Below, piece after piece: positions 56,854-64,000 of a stretch of 64,000 nt of DNA. The DNA is taken from the NCBI GenBank assembly GCA_023159155.1, contig JAJNNX010000019.1:496001-560000 (forward strand), read 5' to 3'. The notes below the pieces were generated by a model that saw only the letters and a program-made list of their open reading frames with translations, made no database searches and was not told where the DNA came from. A program made the translations under genes and the position numbers. Each line of letters opens with the position of its first letter. The first letter of the stretch is position 1. This DNA is from Ustulina deusta (lineage: Eukaryota > Ascomycota > Sordariomycetes > Xylariales > Xylariaceae).

Positions 56854-57969
56854 ATGAAACGCGCAGCCGTAGTGAGGCTGTCATCTTTTCAACAATCGCT
56901 AATATGCCACGCACTATCTTTTGTTAAGCGGTCGAGTGACCTTTCTGTTCGCAACACATCTCTACCTTTCAAAACTCAGCCCAAACAACCGCGCATCTAT
57001 TTCTACTCTACTAGGGGCACGAGGGCGAACATATCTGCTACTATGGCTGGATCTGCACCTCACATTCCTGCGCAGCCGCTAAACCGTGATTCTGAGCGCA
57101 TCAAGGCTCAAATGACAAGGCCAGAGCTTCGAAACAACGTTTGCGGGTTCGTTGTAGGTGGCCATGTTCTGGCTTTGCCTTGATGTTGCTTACTTGACGT
57201 GGCAGGTTTACCGCTGCACGGGGCGCAATGAGACTGCCTGGCAGCGTATGATTGCACATATGAACGACACTGTGGCGAAAGAACTAAAAGGCGAAAACAG
57301 GGAAGACCTTCTTCCGTACCACCAACTACATATTATTGACGACGAGTCACTTTAGGTGTGTGTTCAAGACCTAAAACTCGGAAAATCTCATACTATTGTA
57401 ATTCTTCTGCTGACCATTTGGTATTATTAGTATGCCGCCCTTGTTAAAATTCAAAAAAACCTGATGTGGGAAACTTGCGAACTAACCGTGTCTACGAATA
57501 CAGCGGAGCAACGACGCATGCTGTCCGGGGTCATTTTCTTCAATGGGTCCCCAACGACCTGCAATCAAGGCTGTCCGAGAGCTCAAAGGCTAGCGTTGAG
57601 GACCTCGAATTGACAGGCGCAACCAGTTGCCCCAGATATGAATACTGTATCCTCATCGACGACCTGTGCCTGGAGTCACTCGACTATCCCAGCATGAACT
57701 CACCCGTTGTTAAGCTAGTATGGCGCAGTTGGGGGCCATTGGATCAGGATGAAAGACAGGCGCCTATCTATCCAGGTTTTCATGACGGTCAGACTGAGTA
57801 CCACGAGGAAGATGTGGGCGGGATGTATATGCCAGTACGCTACTACCTCGACAGATACAATACTCTGGAACATTGGCATTGGGATGATGTATACGTGAGA
57901 CCACCATATATTGAGGGTGACGAAACCAAAGACGAATTTCCTGGTCACTGGAGAAGAAACATCGGGTAG
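56854..57969 (+). pseudogene. Fungal hypothetical protein, apparently broken at an exon junction
   Basis: No characterised family recognised. Exon 56854-57153 (with MAGSAPHIPAQPLNRDSERI near its end) joins in phase to 57206-57355, giving FVVYRCTGRNETAWQRMIAH and ending HQLHIIDDESL followed by TAG. Beyond a stretch with a branch point and the acceptor GAATACAG (57503), coding resumes as GATTHAVRGHFLQW, then RYEYCILIDDLCLESL, EEDVGGMYMPVRYYLD and YDVRPP-like WDDVYVRPPYIEG to a stop at 57969. The joint would keep frame only if the exon ended one base earlier (TTTA|GGTGTG), which is not a canonical donor. A one-base change at the splice site is therefore likely. An earlier in-frame ATG at 56755 and a later one at 57043 are alternative starts. 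Confidence 0.5.
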
Positions 57970-59815
57970 TAGTGATTGGGTCGGTGTTGGGTAAGCCCGA
58001 GGAAATCCTTGGTGCGAGATGGACGGCATAAGAAGACGGGGTCCAGGAATATATCAACTGACAGTATTCGAAGCGACGACTACCATGTATACTCTCTAGT
58101 GAGTAGGTAATTGACACACTTGAGAGAGCTGCTCGAAACTTGGGTTTAGTTCTTGTTACCGCATAATCTTCAATAGCAATAATGTTCTTGTTGTCATAGC
58201 TAATTTTATCTTTCAAGCAGACCTTTATAACACCCAATACACTTGGGATGATGTTGTTAGCTGTAGCCTACCACACATGGAAGAATAGGAATCCAACACG
58301 AACCCGTGCATTTTATCCCCGAAATATATCGAGGGGCTTGATGATATTTGAGTACGTCCCATATTACGAATATTGCAATGTTGGCCACTGCGGCAGAGGT
58401 TCATGGCGTGTTGCCTAAGTACTTACCTAGGTAGACGGTGGGCCATTGGGACCACTTGTGACAAAACGTAAATCGTAAAACGGGAGGAGATAAACAAGGT
58501 CACCCTGTTTTTTATAACCTTAATAACTTTACAACCAGTTATCCGAATATTATATAATACATACCTTATTTTTTGTTATTTTTTGTTTTATCTTTTAATG
58601 CTATGTTTATTTTTATTAAGCCTATATTTATAATATTATTATGTTTTATTACTTGTAGTCCTAATGGCCTACTTAGAGGAGGGCTAGTAGGACCTTTTCT
58701 AACAAAACATAACAATGTACTCTTAGCATAAATAAATAAAACCTAATAATTTTATAAATATAGGCTGTATAAAAATAAAAATAATATTAAAAAAATTAAA
58801 ATTAAAATTAAAAAATAAAGAAAAAAAAACAAAAAATAAGGTATGTATTATATAATATTCGGATAACTGGTTGTAAAGTTATTAAGGTTATAAAAAACAG
58901 GGTGACCTTGTTTATCTCCTCCCGTTTTACGATTTACGTTTTGTCACAAGTGGTCCCAATGGCCCTCCATATAGGTAGGTAGGCTTAGTGCCCCACGCCG
59001 CTAAACTTTAGCGCCCTTAGTGTTGTGGGTTACAGGCCAAGCCCACTATATTCCCCGGTCGCATCCTCGGTCGCATCATCATCATCATCACCATCGCCGC
59101 GATTCGACCATCTTCAAGAATCCAACCGCTGTAGCAATTCGACTGTCTGAACCCCAGCTGTCCACAGCGCTTCAAGTGCCCAAGGCAACTCGGCATTTGC
59201 AGCAACACATTCGCAACCATCCAATCTTGACAGCGAGTTGACTGACCTTCACGGTATCTTCAACACGGTATTCCAACCTCGACCGTGATTCTGCCGCCAT
59301 CTTAGTTGGCAGTGGGATTCTCAGCGAATCGATTGTCCACCCCGAATCCCCTTGTATACCTACCTGACACAGGTCTTTAAACCTTTTGCGCCGCAGAGAA
59401 ATTACATCAACGTATATTGTGGCTACTAGCCTGGTTCTAGGAAGGTGAATCTGTAACAACAGTTGATAACGTTGATAATCTTCTTGATATGTTGGCAAGA
59501 ACTGAGGTTTGTGCCAGAACCATTTTGACTAATTGATGGTGGGGACAGCAGACTGAGGACCGCTGCCAGCCGGGACCCAGCTGTGGAGGACTGATTTGTC
59601 AGCTGACAATTTCTCGCAACTTCGAGACCACAATCGCGCAATCGTTGGCTGGGACCTGAAAGCACTCACTCTCTCATCCAGCTTCACACTTCATTCTCGC
59701 CAGCTCTTGCGCCACCCGCCGACTGTCCGAGATAAAAGGAGAACCCTGGGAATTATAGCACCGCTCATAAACATAAAGCAGCTTGCTCAAGAGCCACCGA
59801 GCTGACAAGGTCGAA
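57970..59815. other. Intergenic region containing a large inverted-repeat element
   Basis: The main content is the element at 58440-58965 (separate entry). Outside it, a short ATC/CAT repeat lies near 59077-59095, and open frames at 59.0-59.7 kb show no domain. The right end is the thioredoxin promoter. Confidence 0.5.
58440..58965. mobile_element. 526-bp element with identical 138-bp terminal inverted repeats (MITE-like)
   Basis: The left arm (58440-58577), beginning GGGCCATTGGGACCACTTGT, is the reverse complement of the right arm (58828-58965) with no mismatch found on reading. The 250-bp centre is extremely AT-rich with A- and T-runs and no coding potential. The structure fits a non-autonomous DNA transposon. 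Perfect arms imply recent movement, conversion between arms, or selection for the hairpin. No clear target-site duplication was found. Confidence 0.88.
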
Positions 59816-60196
59816 ATGAGCGACAAGATCCAGCACATCACCTCCAGCGCCGAGCTTACAGCGCTCTTCTCGTCAACGACATACGTGGCCGTGGACTTCT
59901 ACGCCGACTGGTGTCCGCCGTGCAAGGCCATTGCGCCCATCTACGAAAAACTGGCGAGCCAACACGCCGTCGACGGTGTTCTTGCCTTCGCCAAGGTCAA
60001 TATCGACCACGTCCAGGACGCGGCCCGCATACACGGTGTCACCGCCATGCCGACTTTCCTGTTCTTCAAGGACGGACGCCAGGTTGCCGTGAATGGCCAG
60101 AAGATGATCCAAGGCGCAGACCCGAGGAGTCTTGGCGCCGCCGCTGAGAAGCTCGGTGGCCTTGCGAAGAAGAAGGTCGAGGCTACCTCGGCATAG
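59816..60196 (+). CDS. Thioredoxin with CPPC active site
   Basis: Single-exon gene of 126 residues. The thioredoxin fold is complete: VAVDFYADWCPPCKAIAPIYEKLA with the redox pair, VNIDHVQDAARIHGVTAMPTFLFFKDG with the cis-Pro loop (AMPTF), and QGADPRSLGAAAEKL as last helix. The usual WCGPC is WCPPC here; the middle residues tune redox potential, so it may be less reducing than a canonical thioredoxin or have special partners. No signal or targeting peptide is seen, so it is probably cytosolic. A short basic tail (LAKKKVEATSA) follows the fold. The start at 59816 was chosen over an upstream non-ATG extension because it begins directly at the fold. Confidence 0.93.
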   Translation: MSDKIQHITSSAELTALFSSTTYVAVDFYADWCPPCKAIAPIYEKLASQHAVDGVLAFAKVNIDHVQDAARIHGVTAMPTFLFFKDGRQVAVNGQKMIQGADPRSLGAAAEKLGGLAKKKVEATSA

Positions 60197-60658
60197 TGTG
60201 ATGTGCGGGAGAGGTTCGGTCTGGTTGTTTTGGGTGTAGAGCGGTTCGAGTGACCGCAGATATGGATGGCTCAGGTCCGGGTCTACGGCTGTTGGGAGCG
60301 TTTCAGCCTGTTCAGCGATGTCCTGCGCGGATGCAACACGTCCCGAAGAGGCCAAGCTGCACTAGTTACGTCAAAGTTTCAGCATTATGTATTGAAGAAA
60401 GCCGGGATGTTTCTCTCACTAAATGCGGGTGCGTAGCAGTCCCAACCGCATTACTGGTTTCTTTCGCAGACTGGGCCGTGTGACAATTGGTTGGAATAGC
60501 GAAGCTGAAGAAGAGATGGAGACTAAGTAACAGGCATTTACTGTGAGGGATGGAATCCCGCGTACGTTCCCAACAGTAGTATTAAAGAAGTAAATAAATA
60601 TAAGTTATAATGAGTATAACTACGTTCTAAAAACTATTCCGCCCTAACCCTAATAGAG
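60197..60658. other. Intergenic region, no gene recognised
   Basis: 3' flank of the thioredoxin gene, AT-rich towards 60.6 kb. No feature seen. Confidence 0.5.
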
Positions 60659-61721
60659 GTGGATGGCAGCAGTCGCGCGCTCGATTTCTTAGAGGGAATC
60701 GCCAGTCAGGTGGATCTCGGTTACAAAACAAACATACTGAGGCTGTCCTGGAAGGCGCGTGATAGAACTATTGGGCGGCGCAATGCAATCCTTGCTGGTA
60801 GATCAAGTCTGTACTACGGCCTTGAAGCACTTGTGGGAGAGAGAATGGTTCAACCGAGTTATTCTGAAGAAGAAGCCGACATCTACAAGGATTGTGGCGG
60901 CAAAAACAACGTTGCTAGTGCCTTGTCAGCAATAGCAGCTTATATACTCCGTGACAAGGATATGCACCCGAGTACATGGAATAATACAACGGTTTGGATA
61001 TTCTGTCGGAGTGCGAGTTAATAGACCAGGATCCAACGACTATAGAAGGTAAGCACTTGCCGACTTGGGTTCCCAATTGGTCAGCAACTGTTACAACCAA
61101 TCATTGCCACGCTTTAGTAACAGGTGCTGGGGCGTTTTACTAATAATCCCAAGAGAGCCGAAGGCCGATCAGCACATCACTTACACCGACCCCGTTCGGT
61201 TATTCAAGAGAGAATCCCGAGAAGGAAGCGACGGCTCACGATGGAGTCGGAAGCTTGGGAGTGATGGTTCATGGGGAGACTGGGGACCGCTTGATTCCGA
61301 GTTGCAGGGGCTGCTAGAAGAACTACATCTAGTCTTCCTTATGCTTGTTCGAGGGAAACAAATCGTCGGCGCCTACTACTGGTCACTGGCTGTTGTGCCT
61401 GACGGAAAGCCACCTACCTGCATTTACCAAGTCACCAACGATCCCGAGCACATGTACTATTCGCATTGTCTGGACGCCCCGGACGACGTTTTCGCTTCTG
61501 ACATCTACATTGACTCATACGATATCGGTCACTTGAACGATGATAGTCTTGCGCTCCTCGATCAGGTTGTGAGTCGGCAACTACCTCTCCGTGCTGATAA
61601 CAGGGCGTTGGTCACTGAGAACTGCCAGGGCTGGACAATGCGAGTTATTAAAGAACCGCGCACTGTTGTATCAGCTGATAGTATGGCTATGGCAGAGATA
61701 CTTATGGAACCTTTACCTTAA
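60659..61721 (+). pseudogene. Decayed fungal hypothetical gene
   Basis: Two open stretches look like parts of one protein. The first (60659-60990) reads SRALDFLEGIASQVDLGY and RNAILAGRSSLYYGLEALV. It changes frame near 60985 to continue LDILSECELIDQDPTTIE up to a plausible donor (GTAAGC at 61049). The second (about 61150-61721) reads FLMLVRGKQIVGAYYWSLAV, IYQVTNDPEHMYYSHCLD, SYDIGHLNDDSLALLDQVV and NRALVTENCQGWTMRVI. The first stretch has no ATG in a good position. No family is recognised. The frameshift and stops suggest a pseudogene, though the second part alone is intact for about 190 codons. Confidence 0.45.
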
Positions 61722-62484
61722 ACCAGGACTCATTTCACGAGATCACTATCTAGAAAGAAGTCTGCCCAAATCACGATGTATGGGGAATGACTTCTGCACT
61801 TCTGCCAGCTCAATTTCTATCAAGGTAAACCTCATGAACTGTCCGCTGCGATCATCGCCATTATGTGCCGGGTGTGTCTTCTAGTAGGCAATGTTGCTAC
61901 CGGGAAAGTATCCACGCAGCACTTCCATTCACAGGCCACTCACTACTCTCCTCGATCAGAGGATTGCTGCCAAGTAAGGATCCTGGGCACTGTTCCTCAA
62001 ACTCTCATCATTATGCGGTACGAAAACTAGGGTACATGATGGGTCTCAAGTCCATAAACTGAGATGCCAAATCCCCGTAGTCTGTCCATCCCAAATCAAC
62101 GAGACACTCTCACTTGCCAGGAGATCGTCACTCCCGGCCTCAGTTGCGCAATCACCCCGAGCTAGAAATAGAAATTGTGCCATATGAAATCAACGACGTG
62201 TTGTCACTTCTTGAAAGAAGATCCTCTTCCTTAGGGTCATTGCGGGAATGCAACATCGCTGATGAACTCCTGGGTTTTTGCAGTTGGTCGACGCTCGAAT
62301 ACAACCAGATAGGCCCGAACAAGGTATTAGCGTGCGCATTAGGCAGGGCCAAATAGCGACTCGCTTCCTAGTGGCCCATCAGTCTCTTAACAGAAAGATC
62401 TGCCTCCTCTTCAATCTCGCTCATGCTGGTCGCCAAATTATCGCTTTCCGCACGAACTCTTTTCTGATCGTCCCCTTTCCTGGT
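61722..62484. other. Intergenic region, no gene recognised
   Basis: Between the decayed fragments and the coiled-coil gene. Open frames at 61865-62062 and 62114-62356 show no domain or intron structure. Confidence 0.45.
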
Positions 62485-64000
62485 CTAATCTCGATCGTCA
62501 CTTGAGTCATTACCGATTACTTCAATCACGTGGCGCTCTTCCGCAGGCTTACCAAGTCTTTCTACCGCACGAGCTTGTCTACCCGACAGTGTCGTCTTTA
62601 CTTGGCCCCCCACATCTGGTGGCGGTTCTGACGTGGGATGGATGGAGGTGCTGGTTCGGCCTTGCCCGAAGCAAACCTCAGCCTTGACAATCACTCTTGG
62701 AGATTTGAATTCGTCTCCTGCTGAATTTGTCAACTGGATCAACGCTGGCGTAACAAGGAAGTCGATATCTTCGTAATGGTTGATGCTTTTCTACACGAGG
62801 ATCAAAAGTCAGCACTTAATGTTTAAAGGAAAATATCGGGTAAGGTTGGAGAGCTCGTAAGAATAACCGAATTAGAGAATATTCGATTTGGCAACTGTGC
62901 TGCCGCGTTATGTAGAATATGGGAAACAACAAACTTAAACGTACTAACCTCGACAACTTCCATCCATGTGCTGTTATACATCTGAGGCTCGTTGTCATCT
63001 GCACCGAGGTCTTTTCTTTGGCAAGCACACAGCGTGCGAGACTGGGCTAGGGCTTTAGCGAGCTCAATGGTACCCTTGAGAATTGGCTCAACGCAGTTCT
63101 TAAAACTATCTTGATGCGCAACGCTGATAAGCGGCATGAGGTAAGAGACTAACAACTCGTGATAATATTTGATTTTCGACTCTGGGGGCTGTCTATTATT
63201 AAGTAGCTGTCCAGTGATCGTACGCCAAAGCTCTCGATAAGGAAGAGGCACGTCCGAGCCACCTATGAAGTCAAATTAAGTTTTAGAGCTTGACGAGTGC
63301 AAAGACTGGCTCAGCACTTACTCTGAATCATATCAATGGTTTTCCCGATAATATTGGTGTTTCCCCAGATAAAGAAAGGGTTTTCAAAAATATTCTCGCA
63401 CAACAGGCGCCAGATAAGGCCTTCAACGAGATATCTTGCATGGAGTCCGCTTTTGAGAAGACGATTAATAGGAAGTCCAGTCAGCGCTGTCAATGCTACT
63501 CTAACACTATCGGGAATAGACGAGGTTGAGATCTGGCGGTCACACAATTCTCTGGTAAACGACCTTACTGTTTCCCGCAAGTCCAGGAATTGGAGCTCGA
63601 GGGCGTTGTCAAGATCCGGGGCGCTGTGCCGTGCGATTCCAATCCGCTCTATGTCTTCAGCAAGTTGCTCATTTTGCTTGTTGGCCGCTTCTAACTGTTT
63701 CTGTACCGCTCCCAGATTGTTTTGGACTAGTTCGAGCTTGTCCTGTGCTGTTTTTAGCTTGTCTTGAAGCTTGTCTCGCTGATTCTCAATAGTCTTGATA
63801 TCAACATCATATGATTTGCGCATCCACTTTTTGGTTCGTCTCTCAAGTCTGCGCATGCGCTTCTGGAGTATTATGTCCATTCGTGCGGCATCGTATGATT
63901 TGCTCGTCAATTTTTTGTTCTTTTCCTTAAGTTTGTGCGTGCGTTTCTCGAGTATAGCGATTTGTTCTCTAACATCATCACCGTAATTTGTTGCCTTGTC
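62485..64000 (-). CDS. Coiled-coil fungal protein of unknown function (5' end cut by the window)
   Basis: Three exons are visible: from the right edge to 63322, 63262-62949 and 62790-62485. They join in phase to 432 residues plus stop, and the frame stays open to the window edge, so the start lies outside. The N-terminal part is a long charged coiled coil with regular heptads (RDKLQDKLKTAQDKLELVQ, AANKQNEQLAEDIERI). A globular-looking part follows with LDLRETVRSFTRELCD, RYLVEGLIWRLLCENIF and, after the first intron, VPLPYRELWRTITGQLL and YYHELLVSYLMPLIS. The last exon encodes HYEDIDFLVTPALIQL and a Pro/Gly-rich tail ending in an acidic stretch (VIGNDSSDD). Introns have good GTAAGT/GTTAGT donors and a CTGAC branch point, so the model is well supported although no function can be named. 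Confidence 0.75.

Overview
The window reads as nuclear DNA of a filamentous ascomycete (Pezizomycotina, most likely a Sordariomycete). Genes are interrupted by short introns of about 45-180 nt with GTAAGT-like donors and CTAAC/CTGAC branch points. Fungus-restricted families are present: Clr5, DUF3176, DUF2855, a COL-26/AmyR-like Zn2Cys6 regulator, an mtr-like permease and a cutinase. No tRNA, rRNA, CRISPR or bacterial-type operon was recognised. Most gene models below were built by joining exons by eye and checking that reading phase is kept across each junction.

Layout. 0-4.5 kb: an amino-acid permease cut by the left edge, and a membrane-anchored pepsin-like protein whose first catalytic motif is scrambled. 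4.8-5.4 kb: LTR-like repeats. 6.5-13.6 kb: a compact group consisting of a PaaK-like adenylating enzyme, a TauD-type Fe(II)/2-oxoglutarate dioxygenase, a divergently transcribed ATP-grasp-like protein and a Clr5-domain protein. It looks like a small, NRPS-free biosynthetic locus. 14-28 kb: mainly housekeeping genes (dihydroxy-acid dehydratase ILV3, an LPAAT/Vps66-like acyltransferase, a kinesin-14), then a very GC-rich DUF2855 gene and a cutinase. 29.8-32.0 kb: the Zn2Cys6 regulator. It is followed by about 7 kb with no recognisable gene.

39-46 kb: a DUF3176 membrane protein, then decayed DNA holding a GMC oxidoreductase pseudogene with an internal deletion, a long foldback element and a relic Zn2Cys6 gene. 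46-52 kb: a sterol/GT28-type glucosyltransferase and a GH3 beta-glucosidase, transcribed divergently from one intergenic region. 53-62 kb: a Pro/Thr/Glu-rich surface protein without a visible signal peptide, an LTR relic beside pseudogene fragments, a fungal hypothetical gene broken at a splice junction, a 526-bp element with identical 138-bp inverted arms, a CPPC thioredoxin and further decayed fragments. The right edge cuts through a coiled-coil protein gene.

How the parts may work together. The 6.5-12 kb enzymes would activate a carboxylate, ligate it and oxidise a substrate. The 46-52 kb pair could attach and remove glucose. The COL-26-like regulator belongs to a family controlling starch and glucose responses. 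All of these pathway links are inference. The clearest signs of genome dynamics are the three families of inverted-repeat or LTR-like elements, which cluster with the broken genes.
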